64,000 nt of DNA from Callipepla californica brunnescens (lineage: Eukaryota > Chordata > Aves > Galliformes > Odontophoridae), in NCBI GenBank assembly GCA_023055505.1, contig JALIRH010000004.1, positions 35,221,502 to 35,285,501 of the forward strand. Reading direction: 5' to 3'. How positions within the stretch are numbered: position 1 is the stretch's first letter; each line of letters starts with the position of its first letter. The position numbers and the translations under genes are program-made. The notes below the pieces were generated by a model. It was not told the origin of the DNA and searched no databases. It worked only from the letters and a program-made list of their open reading frames with translations. Positions 37,941 through 49,505 of the stretch are shown here, piece by piece.

Positions 37941-39714
37941 GAGGGTGCTATGTCAGAGTCTCATTTTATGTATATACCATAGCTGAGGAAAACTGCCAGA
38001 TTGTTTATTTACTGTTGTCTTTCTCTGTTTACTGTAAGAAATTGATTTTTCTAGTCTGCAACTGTGGTAACACATAAAATAGATAGAAAAAATATAATAA
38101 ATTAACTACTTATATCACCAATTAAACAAACGATTTGAAAAAAAAAATTATTCATATTGAATGCTATGCTAAATTTGAAAAGACAAAAAGAAACATTGTT
38201 CAGTTGTAAATAATTTATTCACTGGAAGCTCCCTTACCTTTAGATATAGTGCCTGATACATATTTTCCTTTGAGTGGTTGTCTTATGTTCAGAAAGTTGC
38301 AACTACAGAAAATGTAAGTATTTTCGTGGTTTGCAAGTTTGAAAATCAAGCATTTCTGTAGAGGACATTTGCAGATTCTAGACTTATTCTGAAACCAAGT
38401 AGAAATGCAAAATAGACACATGGCATAAACTCGCTCCAATCAGATTCAAATTAAAAAAGAAATAAAGAAATCTACCTGAATTCAATGGAGGAAGCTATTT
38501 TCTTCACTTTTACCGAATTAAGATCTTTTAAACGTCATGTGAAATGCTCATCAAATGGAAAGATTATGTATGATCTTGTGAATGAAGCTTTTTAAAAATC
38601 TAAGTAGACTGAAGGGAACATTGCAAAACTAGAAGTCATAAAGTGAACTGACTTGTTAGGTTTTGGGTTGTTTTGTTTTTTTTTTTTTAAAAAAAAGGCA
38701 ATTTTGGGGGACTTCAGTATTCTGCACTCAAGAAACTTAGGTGAGAAGTGTGCATAGGTACTTGGGAAAGTACCAAGACAGCTTGAAGGGGAGTTAGACC
38801 ACTGTCTGAAACTTTAATTTGTTTGGCAGAAGGAGAAAGGAACAGATTCATAGTTGGCCTTCAGAGTTCTGTGTAATTAAATATATTCAGCTCACCTCTT
38901 TTACTGTGCATTGGTGCATACTCCTTGCCCTAAGTATTTTCATTTATTTAGAATGAGTGATGTTTACAATTGAACTGCTACATTTCTGAAAGTATTGACA
39001 CGGCATATTTAAGTCGTAATCTTTGACAGAATGAAAATGATCTAAGATAAATACATATAAAAGCTGTAAAATGTTTCTGATACATACAGTTCTAGAGTGG
39101 GGTCACAATGCTAATTTTAATCATATCATGCAGTATTGATTTCAGGAGTTTTGGATCAACACTTAAGTGAGCTTATTTTTTCTCATAACTTTATTAAACA
39201 CTTCTACATTATTTTTATATTTTATATCTTTTTTCTTTTTTTTTTTTTTCCCCATAAAGTAAAAGCAGTGGGGCAGATATGTGGATGTTTTGCACACATT
39301 TGACTGAAATGGTGACAGATCCCTATGATAAAATTTATCCTGAATATGGTTTATAAGAAAGTAAAAGTAACGTTGTCTACCATAGAACATTTCCTCTGTA
39401 TCTACCGAGGAAATAAACATTCAGACTATGGGATGATGCTTATTGGCACCTGACACACCTTACTCTAAAGAATGATGGGTAGTCCTGGCTACTTTTAGTT
39501 ATGGTTTATATTTGTAATGTATTTGATCCTGAGGTGAATGTTCATATGACACTGATATTTCACTTTGTGTGACTTCTCCTACACAGAGTATTATTAAATA
39601 ATTAATTTTGTGAATGAGTGTAAACTGATGTATTGAATTAGCATGGTGTAAGAGACTATTATTATACCATTGCCTCAAAGTTTGCTGATGAACGTGTCCA
39701 AACACATCCAAGCA
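37941..39714. other. Gene-free AT-rich DNA
   Basis: Short T runs occur near 38680 and 39237-39250. Open frames at 38215-38439, 39163-39420 and 39499-39726 are unconvincing. Confidence 0.6.
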
Positions 39715-39960
39715 AGTCCTGGGCAAGGTTGTGAAATCCTTTGTCTAAGGGACAAGCAGATGGGCATGTCTTGGGGCAACGAGAGATAAGCTGCAGCTCA
39801 GTGGCCGCTGAACACTCTTTTGTTTGGTACTCATCTCCGTGGGGAGATAGCCATCTCAGGAGGCGCTTGCTTCTTCCTCCTTTATATTGGAGTGTGACAC
39901 ATGGTCTCTAATTTAGGTCGTCCTAAAAGCCAATAAAAACTTCCTGATATCACTGTCCAG
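39715..39960 (+). repeat. LTR-like block, unclassified
   Basis: This block is GC- and CpG-richer than its surroundings. It contains a TATA-like 'cctttatattgg' at about 39880 followed 60 bases later by a polyadenylation-type 'ccaataaaaac', an order expected of the U3-R part of an LTR. A small hairpin, ATCTCC (39833-39838) with GGAGAT (39843-39848), lies upstream of the TATA-like site. Family and limits are unknown. It could instead be a single-copy regulatory element. Confidence 0.4.
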
Positions 39961-42696
39961 AAGTTTCACTTCTATAGCAAAATCATGAAAGCATCAAAAA
40001 AAACTTCCTTGTTTTTCATTATTACAGATTCCAGAAAGATTCATAAAAGATTCCTAAAAGAACTCCTTCTATAATGTAAAGATAGGCAAATCACAAAATA
40101 AAAGCACAGATATTTTCATTGACTATGTGAACCGGGTCAATTTTCTTTCTTACTGCATTTGTCATCTCATTTATTGCTAAATAAGCAAAGCGTGCTTGAT
40201 AGAGGACCCGAGAACTGTAATACCACTATGATAACTAGGATATTTTGTTTTTTTTTAACGTATAGAGATCTATAGAGATTTCTGACCTTTCAAAAGATAA
40301 TCTCTTTTTTCATTTTCACAACAGAAACGATGTATTTAAAAAAAAAAAGTCCTTACTTTCCCGGACTGACAACTAGCTGAGGTTCTGAATCATAAGTTAA
40401 TAGAACTAATAATATGAAAACATGATAAGCAAAAATCACTTAATTTTCTCCCCTTATTCTGCTCTCCAAGTTAACAAAAAATCAAATATTTCTTACATGC
40501 TGATAACGTTACTTGTAGCATCACTCTTGTATTGCCAGACAATCCCATAGATTTTTATTTTTTTTTCCCCATCTTATTTGGGGAAGAAACTGTAAAAGCT
40601 TTTACTTCCTTGTCCTAACCAGGCTATTTAGAAAACTATTATGGATTTGAATGTCAACAGCTTGAAATCTTCTCCCAGTTTCCAGTTTAATTTTATTCAT
40701 GAGCCATTCATGTGTCAATATTACCCATAAACTTCAAGGAGGCAGTTCAAGTTGAGTATTGGTTGTATTTTAAATGTCATCATACCTTAGTTATAATGGA
40801 GAGAGTGAGAGAGGGTGAGTAGGAGGTGAAGAATAAACATTCTGAAACATGAACTTACCCTTTTCAAGCATTTTATCATGTAATAGGCCTACACTCAGAA
40901 TTTTGCCAAGAGCAAAGAAAGAACAGCTTTAACATGGAACTCAGAATTTATTGTTAGCCTAATTACAATTTTAACAGCCTAATCAAAATAATCTTTTATT
41001 TGTAGTCATGCTGCTCTTTCCGCTGTTCTTTTGATACTAAGTTAATTTTAATCTACCTCAATAAAGGAAAGGCACTAATGAAAAATCATCAGTGTCCTGA
41101 AGTCTCATCCTGGGATGAATAGTGGGAATTTCACACTGTCACATTTGAAGTCTAAACAAATCCTATTTTCTTCTCACAAATGTAATAGTAAATAGGGTAA
41201 AAAGATAAAGAGAAAGCAACACCAAAACAAAAGAGATGCTCATCCTCATAGGCACAGAAATTATAGGGGAAAAAAAAAAACAGAGCTTTCGAGGTTACAG
41301 CCAAGGAGACCAGCTGCAAAAGAATCAGTGGTGAGCAATAGGAAAATATCCCCCTTCAAAACATTGGAGTATCATTAGATAATTAATCAAATTAATAATT
41401 TGTTTTTGCAACTTTTTTAATTTTAATTTTAATTTTTTTTAATTTCTTAACTATCAATGTTATTAGTAGTTTGTTAACAATGGATATGTATTTTTCCCTG
41501 TCTAATAGCTCTTACTGACAGCTCACAAGGAGAGCAGCTGGAGCCTGCATAAAGCTAGAAAGAAAGCTGTGTACTGATATTTACTTATTATGCATTCCTT
41601 TTTCAAATATTTTAAAAATTCTTTTCCTATGAGAAGTATTGAGGTGTGTCTTACAGTGAGTTGCAGAAACTTACAGACTATCAAAAGAAGAATAAAAATA
41701 GAGATTAATGGCTGATATTAGTAGCAGTAGTGATGAAAAACGCTGAGACTAGAATTCTATAATGAATAGAGAAATGTGAAGTTGAATAAATACAACGAAG
41801 TAGAATAGTAAACAGGAAAAGAGAAATAGGAAATGGAAAACTGAAGACAGAATAGTAAAAGATTTATGAAGTGGAGACTGTTGGAAAGAACACAGATGTG
41901 TAGAAAGATATGTGAAAAGAAGTTGTCCAGTAGAGAAAATGAAGAAAAACAAATAAACTTCACTGAAGGATTTTTATATAAAAGAATCTAGATGTTCATG
42001 AAGAAATGACTTGTCACAGTGAGTCAACTCTGCAGCAGAATTTTTGCTGTATTTTAAGTAAAATCTAAGGCTTCTTGTGAAGGATCACCAAATAATAGTT
42101 GAAGAGGAACCATAATCTGTTCAAAGGCAAAAATATTTCAGATCTATTCAGATATAATCAGAAAAAGAATGACAGAAATAGAAGTAATAAGGCATGATAT
42201 GATATTTATATAAAATAAATAGAACAATATAAAATGTTGCTATTATGAAAAAATTGTGCTTTGCTAGGGCATTGAAAGAAACAATCTTAGTCACTAATCA
42301 GAAGAAAGTCAGAGCTAAAAATGCGCACTATCATTTCATGGACTAGATTCACAGGCTTCACTTTAAATGAAATTGAAGTCATTTGCACTTTTTATTTTAC
42401 AGTAGTATCAATTAAGTCACTTGGTAAGAGTTGTGTCAGTGTTAAAGTAATAAAGAAAAATTTAGCCAAGAACTTGCTAACAAGTTTCCTTTTTTGAAAT
42501 TTAAAATTCAACATATAAAAAACACATCATCAATAACCTGAAAAATCCAGAAGCAATTATAGCAAACTCACAACTCTGATATTTCCAGTCATAATATAGT
42601 AATATTAAAGCTATCTTCAGCTGTATACCATTATTTTTTTCCCAGTCAGATAGAGAAGAAATGAAACACCTATGTTTTCTGATGTCTGTTGTTTTG

Positions 42697-42714
42697 AAAA
42701 AAAAAAAAAAAAAA
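42697..42714. repeat. Poly(A), 18 nt
   Basis: A pure A run. No retroposed body is recognisable upstream. Confidence 0.9.
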
Positions 42715-42929
42715 GATTATGTCAAGAAAATGTGACAAGATGTGTGCTTTTATTTTGTTTCTTATAGATTTCTTTTAAAGGGTTACATTGCTTCTAAACA
42801 GCTAGGCAATCATTTATGGATATGGAATGTTTAGATTTTCTGGTTAGTTATATGTATAAAAGTGTGGACTGTCTCAATTTATGCTGTACTGATATATATA
42901 TATATATCTTCCAGTAAAGTACTTCTGCT

Positions 42930-43083
42930 GTATTTTTTTTCCTTAATCTTTCTTTCCTTCATTCCTCTCATACTCCCTTTCTGATCTCCTTTCCTCTCTC
43001 CCTCTCCCGTCCTCTAGCTCTTGCTTTCCCTCTCTCTCCATCTTCTCTTTTCATCTTCCTTTTTGCCCTTGTCTTTCTTTCCC
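42930..43083. repeat. Polypyrimidine tract
   Basis: About 150 bases are nearly all C and T on the plus strand, with CCCTCTCC-type clusters around 42990-43050. The plus-strand open frame at 43021-43236 starts in it (LSLSLHLLFSSSF) and is a composition artefact. Confidence 0.9.
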
Positions 43084-45178
43084 ATAAAGAGGCCAACTGG
43101 AAGGGTTTTGGCTCAGTACTTCCTAGAAATCCAACTTTTGCCTCTACGAAGAGTCCCTATTGAGTTTTTGTTGAATTTCCTTAATTGTCTCACTCCTTAT
43201 GAAATCACTATGTTCCTGAGGATAAAGCATACATAAGTAGATTCTTTAAATCCATACTTTCTTGGTGAAAAGAGGTTACTCTTTTCTCCCACTTGTGTCT
43301 CAGATAAAAACTTTCTATGCATGTCAGGGCTGCACTCCAAAAAGTGAAATAGAAAGAAAACTAGCTGAAAATCTCAAGTCCTAAAAAGCTCTACTTCAGA
43401 AAAATACGTAATGTGAAATTTTCTTCAAAACTATTTCTAAAGTCTTACTTTAGGCAGACTGCTGTGTGGCTTCATGATTCTTTTAGTTTTTGATTCAGAA
43501 TAGAAGTAATTTGTGTTAGCTGAAATTTTATGGCGTCCTAGAGCATTTTATTTTTTAAAACAAGCCAAAAAAGACTCAACACAAAATGAAAGTACTGCAC
43601 AGATTAATCTTGTCAGAAAAATTGGAAGGTGTTGTTAGTAAAAACTTTGACTCTCTCTTTATTACCCTAATTCACAGTGATCTTTCTCATCTATTTAGTA
43701 AGAATACATTACTTGTGCTTACTGTCCCATAAATAACAACTCCTTAGCTTTCCAGTCTTACCCTACCCATTCCAAATTTTGTCAGCAAAATTTCTGATTT
43801 TAAAAATAATTCTCCAGCCATCTGCCTACCCTTATGTGCTACGTATCACTGAATCTTAGTTTCCATGCAGATTTTATTGACATTACCACAAATATTGAAT
43901 GTGTTTTTGCCAATAACTAGCACTTCACTACCACATTAAATTGATCACAGGTAAATGTTTTTATTTTGGTGTGTTATTTTGATTCTAATCAGACTTCTTG
44001 TTGGAAATGATTTTGTAGGCAATAAATTCCACTTACAAAGAGTTTCTTTCCCTCCCTTTATGGCAAATACATTATTTTAAAGGTCACCTTTGTCAGTGTA
44101 CTTAAACGGATCTGTCTAGAAAACATGAAGCATCCTTTGGAGCATCTATCACTGTTTACATTGAGTTAGTGAATGTTATCTTAGCTGCTTCATCAGTTTC
44201 AACTGCTGCTGATGTCAGTGGGTCAGCTGTTATGGGCTGGGTATAATAGGAAGGGAAATAAATATCTAAGAACACTTCATTTTTGATCAGGCTTTCACAA
44301 TGACTGGTAGTATAACGTTTTCTCTTTGCTTTTCAGGAATTAGTAAAAAGGTGATTTTCTGGTAACGTTACTTCAATCTGTTCTCACAGAGAAAAAAACT
44401 AACTACATCCAGCTGTCACTTATACACTTTAATAATTGGTATGAGGTAGAGAACCATGAGGAAAACTATGTTCAGTATACGTTCCAGTATGTTCAGTACA
44501 ACCAGTTTCTGGTTGTTTCTTTTTTTTTTTTTTTCCCCAAGAAAGTTCAGTCTTTCAAAAGTGGAATTTAAGCACTCATGATAAAGCAGTAACAAACAAG
44601 CCCCCCTGCTTTAATTACCAGAGGAAATTTAGTCCCGACAGATTTTTCTTCTGAGATACATATTCATAATACTATCAGATGCTTTGGAAAGTCCAGGAAT
44701 GTCAGAAGTACACCTGTGCAAGAGATCTTACTGGAAACAGATGAGTACATTTTATTTGAAATCTCTCATTAGAATTCTTCTTGAAAAGTCTTATGATGAG
44801 AAACCAACTCAATCTGTCACGTCGGCTTAAATGTTTGACAGGAAATGTAACTGTCTCTGCACCCTATAAAGGTTTACGTTTTTATGCTTTGTACTCTATT
44901 TCACTGGATTTGGTTGTCTAACGTAACAAAAACATCAAAAGAACATGTATTTGTTCAATAAAAATATATTTGTACCACAACCTCAGATTGTATCAAAGAT
45001 AATTAACCAAGTTCACATATTTCTTTTTATTTATTTATTATTAAATTAACTGAATTAACTCTTTGTGCTTAATGTGTTGGTTTTTGGTAAGCTGATAAAA
45101 ATTCTTCATACCAGTGTTTGACAGGCCCAGTCTCTCAGTTATTTTTGTTTAATCTGTAATAGTGATACTTTAATAGTA

Positions 45179-45889
45179 CAAGGAATGCTCCAAGTGTAAC
45201 ACCTCCTATGTTGTTATGTTGGCCAGTGATGTCAGAAGCATGTGTTGGTTGTATCACAGTAGAAGCTTGTCACCATTCAGCCTGGTTTGGCCAAGTTCCA
45301 TGGCAGGGGGTGAAGGGACCTGCAGCATTAACTCTTTAACTTCCAGTGCACTTCACAATGTTATGATATGGAATACCAATTAAAAATGTTAAAACTATTG
45401 ACTAAGTTGAATCTCTCCTCCAATATTCTGTTACAGTTTGTTGCTGTGTGACAGTTGGCAGCAGAGGGGCAGTCTGACAAAATGGTGTGTGACATAGGAG
45501 TGCATATGAAGCAAAGGTGTGCCAAGGAATTCCATCATGCAGAAAAAATTGCCCCCACTGACTTTCATCAACACTTGATGAATGTTTATTGAGACCAAAC
45601 CGTGGATGACAGCACACTGAGGTAGTGGGTGGTGTGTTTCAGTAGCAGAGGAGGTAATTTGAAAGACAAGTGACATTCTGGACAATAATGCACAGCTGTC
45701 ATGTCATGAAATGAAAAACATCTCAATCAGCCCATCCATATGAATCAGCTAATGGCGGTGAATGTGCTAAGAAGATGCTGTTTTGTAGCTAAGAATTTGC
45801 TCTATCAAACAGTGTTTGTGTGCTCTTTATATCCACTGTAGTTTCTGTGGAAATAAATATGAGGTTACTTTTGAGTAACCAATGCACTG
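45179..45889 (+). mobile_element. Galluhop-like mariner with nested LTR piece
   Basis: This is a plus-strand mariner derivative flanked by TA at 45177-45178 and 45890-45891. The ends 'caaggaatgctccaagtgta' and (inverted) 'cagtgcattggttactcaaa' are the imperfect terminal repeats. Around 45480-45650 a broken transposase N-terminus is readable (VHMKQRC, HHAEKIAPTDFHQ, DQTVDDSTLR), and a C-terminal scrap lies near 45750-45830. The catalytic core is missing. About 126 bp of foreign sequence interrupts it at 45281-45406. Antisense frames here are shadows. Confidence 0.87.
45281..45406 (-). mobile_element. ERV-L type LTR fragment nested in mariner
   Basis: This segment is absent from the other two mariner copies at the equivalent place, where they read straight through from 'gtagaggttgaacc'. 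On the minus strand it contains 'ggtattccatatcataacat' and 'ggaagttaaagagttaatgc', matching the 18.0 kb LTR fragment. Further minus-strand text, 'cccttcaccccctgccatgg', fits an avian LTR. It must be younger than the mariner that hosts it. Confidence 0.68.
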
Positions 45890-46074
45890 TAACATAGGTT
45901 TATAACTGTCTTATAATTTTTTTATTGCTTTCTGACAAAACTTCAGATTTAAAAACCTAAAAAATTCTCAACAATCCTGTTGTAGCTCACAGTCTCTGGT
46001 AAATTTAAGGAATGTTTTTTTTCTTTCACTTTTCTTATTTTTTTCTTCTCAGTACCTTCAAAATAGTGATGGAA

Positions 46075-46190
46075 ATTGAAAGGAGGGAATTATTCAGTCT
46101 TAGAAGATGTAGGACAAGGATCAGTGACCTCATTCTAAGGCAGGAAATGTTTAGACTAGATACAAAGAAAAGATTTCAAATTGTACAGGA
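46075..46190 (+). mobile_element. Degenerate CR1 fragment
   Basis: 'aggacaaggatcagtgacct', 'cattctaaggcaggaaatgt' and 'ttagactagatacaaagaaa' match in order the CR1 segment that elsewhere reads like 'ggacaagggg..atgg..', 'ggaagg' and 'ttagattagatat'. The 3' end of CR1 is absent, so this is an internal piece of an old copy. Confidence 0.65.
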
Positions 46191-49100
46191 CAAGTGGTTA
46201 AACTCTTGAGGGAGTCTGTGCAAGCTACACCAGTTCAGCTAGCAGAGGTCAGCCAGGACAGTAGGGGGTAGGATGAGGTTGAAAATACGGAAAACAACAC
46301 TTTTTTCTAACTTGGTCCCTTCTTTCCATGACTTTGGTGCACTGTTTTTTCATTCTAATATACTGACTGACAGTCACAATTATCTATTTTTTTTCTGTTT
46401 TGATTGACACATAGCATAAACTTGCCCTCTTACACATAGCTGGTTGTGGCTACAGTTTTTAAAAAGGAATCTCTTCAATATGAATCTTATTTCTGTGTTG
46501 AACTTTCATTTCACTTAAAAATTTGAATTTAGCAATCATAACTCAAATGTGAGAGTAATGCATATAATCTTTCTGTGTGTGTGAAACTGGATTGGAGGAT
46601 GCCAGACTGTTCAGAAGTTGTAATGATGGGCTGCAATGATAAGTGCTGAATATGTAAGATATCAATCTGGAAGATTTAGGCTGAACTAGTTTTTCAGGAC
46701 TGAAAAAATGTTCAGAAAAATGTTGTTCAAGATGGCAAAATAGAAAAAGAACTTATTGTGGGGTCCGTGAATATCACATGTAAAAGCTGTTAGGGTTGGT
46801 CTTGGTGTGTGCTGTCAACAAGACAAGAATTGCAAACTATCTTTCTGACAGCTGTTTCCATAAGCTGTATGTCCTTTAACACTTTGTAATTTGTGTTCTT
46901 TTCTGTGAAGGTCAAGTTTTCATGAATATCATTTTGAATATAGTATTAAATAAGGAAGGTAGCCTTAGGTCCTTCCAGTGTTGAAGTGTTCTTCCAGTCT
47001 TTCCTAAAAATTTTCAGAAGCTGTATTAATCAAGTCCATCCTGGACTCCAGTTGTATTTCTTCAAAAAGAATTGATTACTGTCAGGTGCTTTGCAAATCA
47101 CTTTGTTTAAAGCTGAGAGCTTTTTGTGTACTTGTTTGTTTTAAAGGTTAGGTTAAGGTACTTTCAATTATTTTATTGATCACTGTGACCATATATGAAA
47201 TTCAGAGTAAATGTTGAAAGCTGGTATTATGTGGTAGATATTGAGGAGTTTAACTTGCTTTCCTCGCTTTTCCTTGACTTGCAAGTACACCTGCTACAAA
47301 TTCAAATTGTGGAATGTAATATTTCAATAATTCAGGATCTTTGCACCAGATTTTGTTGCTCATCTACCATATGGAGAAATGTTAAATGAAGAGGTTAAGG
47401 CAGGAACATTTGTATAATTTTAATGTATTTCATATCTAAGCTATCTCTCATACTGTGAGAGTGATGTATTAATCATCTAGTACTACGTCTGCTGTAGAAA
47501 CACTGTAAGTGAAGTAAACATCAGAGAGGAGAACAGATTTAACATGTGCTGAATTTTAATTGCTCTGATGTCATTTCTTAATTTTTGTAGTTCTACCTAC
47601 TTATAGAAGCACTCAGTTTCATGGCAGACTGCTTCAAGATACTGTTTCAGTGTGATGCCCACTGATTTTTCTCTGCTATATAAAAAAAGAGAACAAATAT
47701 GCACCAAACATTTTGATGCTGTAGTCATTAGAATGCTGAAGTTCAGCATCAGGACATATGATGACCTACAAATTGTAGTTCTCACTTTAGGTATCCTGTT
47801 GCCAATATTCTCTTTCAATGTCATTGGAAATAAAACGTTTCAGGGAACAAATTAAGGGTGTGTTTGTGTCTACCAGTTAAACCTAAAAGGTAATCAAGTA
47901 AAAATTATTGAATTGTGTGGATAAGACAAGGGATGCTAAAGGAATACTGACTGTGTTTTCAGAGACTAAGGAGAGTTATGAAAGATGAGGAAATTTTCAG
48001 TTTCCATTGAGTCTAATGAGTGCACTTAAATTTTGAACGTAGGAAGAACAAAATTATATTCACAGTGATGATTTAATACTCATCACCTGTAGGAAATTGT
48101 TTTCTGTTTTGGGGTGCTCGATTGTGGGATGATATATAAGTTCTGGAAAAGTGAGGAAGTGAAAGAATTAATATTCATCAAATGAAAGAGGAGGAAAGAA
48201 AGATTCTCAAGGAACTAAACATCTGAAAGTTGTTTCAGGTAATCCTTTGGGACGTTAAGAGAAATTCCTATTATATGTGAGATTTCTAAGTGTTTTCACA
48301 TCAGATAAAGAACAGACACAAGAGAAGAAAGAATTTGTATTCTGTGTTCTTATGTGGTTTTAGGCCAAAGTAAAATATTGTAGGATCAAACCTAGATATT
48401 TAAAACCTTTCATTACTCATAGCGCAATAAGAAACACTGAAGTAAACTTCCTCCAAGTGTACCACTCTGGAGTAATCTCATAGGGAGATGGATTTTAATT
48501 ATAAATTGGAAGGAACTAATGAACAGAGGGTGAAATTTAAGAGTGGAAAATAGTGAGTCAAGGCTTCCCTAAGATTATATTTTTTATTACTATGGGAAGT
48601 AAAATTCATAATTTTATTGGTCTCTTACCCTTATGATTGGTGATTTCTGAAAACTGTTAAAATTTAGAGAGCATAGCTACATTTTAGGTGTCATGATTTA
48701 ATGGAGAAAGTCTATGTTTTTTGTTCTTTTTTTTTCTGTTTTGTTTGGATTTTTATAATAGTCAATATATCTAAGAAATAGCAATTGATTAAGTATAAAG
48801 TAGAAAATTTATCTTTTCCATAATCCAAACCAATTACAAAAGAGAAGACGTGTAAGCATAGTAAAGACTTAAAAGAAATGGATTTCTGAGCAGTAATCAC
48901 TCGTAGTCTTCCTTTTAATGGATGTGTATAGTACTCTTCTGTAAAATAATTTTTGGCTTGCACTTTTCTTGCACCTCTGGATCTTGAGTTTCTTTGCTAA
49001 CTCTTCTTCACAAAAGAATCTGAAACAAATGTAATGTTACTAATTCCACAAGAAAACTAAGGTAGTAAAATAGTAGTAGTAAATATAGCTGTTCAAAAGA

Positions 49101-49384
49101 CCTGTCCTTAAAACTGAATCAACATGCATCGAGTCTTAAAGGTAGTTTTGAGAGCTGGTTTTGCTTCAGTTACATAGAGTGCTGAGCAGTGTATGATTAT
49201 GATTTTCCATTGTTCAATTAGTTAAACAAGGATCAAGTGATGTCAGCTGAACCTAGTGACATTATAATACATGCATTTCATCACAAGGAATTCATATTTC
49301 ACTGAGTTGATGAAAAATTCATGTTGGAAGGACTTCAGGCGGTCTCTGTTCATCTTTCTTTTCAAAGCAGTGTCATGTGTGGCT
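46191..49384. other. Gene-free AT-rich DNA
   Basis: Frames of 64-83 codons at 47195, 47597, 47652 and 48712 overlap each other on both strands without any family resemblance. Nothing else is seen. Confidence 0.6.
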
Positions 49385-49505
49385 CGACTAGATTGCTCAG
49401 GGTTCCAGAAAAGTTTTGAAATTCTCCCAGGATGGAGACTGTTCAACTTCTTTATGCAACCTCTTCTACTGTGTGGTAGTCCTCACAGTGAAAATATTCT
49501 GAAAT
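49385..49505 (-). mobile_element. Old CR1 fragment, minus strand
   Basis: The plus strand reads 'gctcagggttccagaaaagt', 'tctcccaggatggagactgt', 'caacttctttatgcaacctc' and 'ctcacagtgaaaatattct'. That is the order of an inverted CR1 3' UTR ('tctccagggatgg..', 'cacaacttctctgggcaacc', 'cctcacagtgaagaatttct'). It is heavily diverged and lacks the terminal octamers. The plus-strand open frame at 49271-49507 overlaps it and is not a gene. Confidence 0.65.

Larger units (their letters stand above)
39961..45178. other. Gene-free AT-rich DNA
   Basis: It contains an A18 run, a short TA array at 42891 and the polypyrimidine tract at 42930-43083. No interspersed repeat or gene is recognised. Confidence 0.6.
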
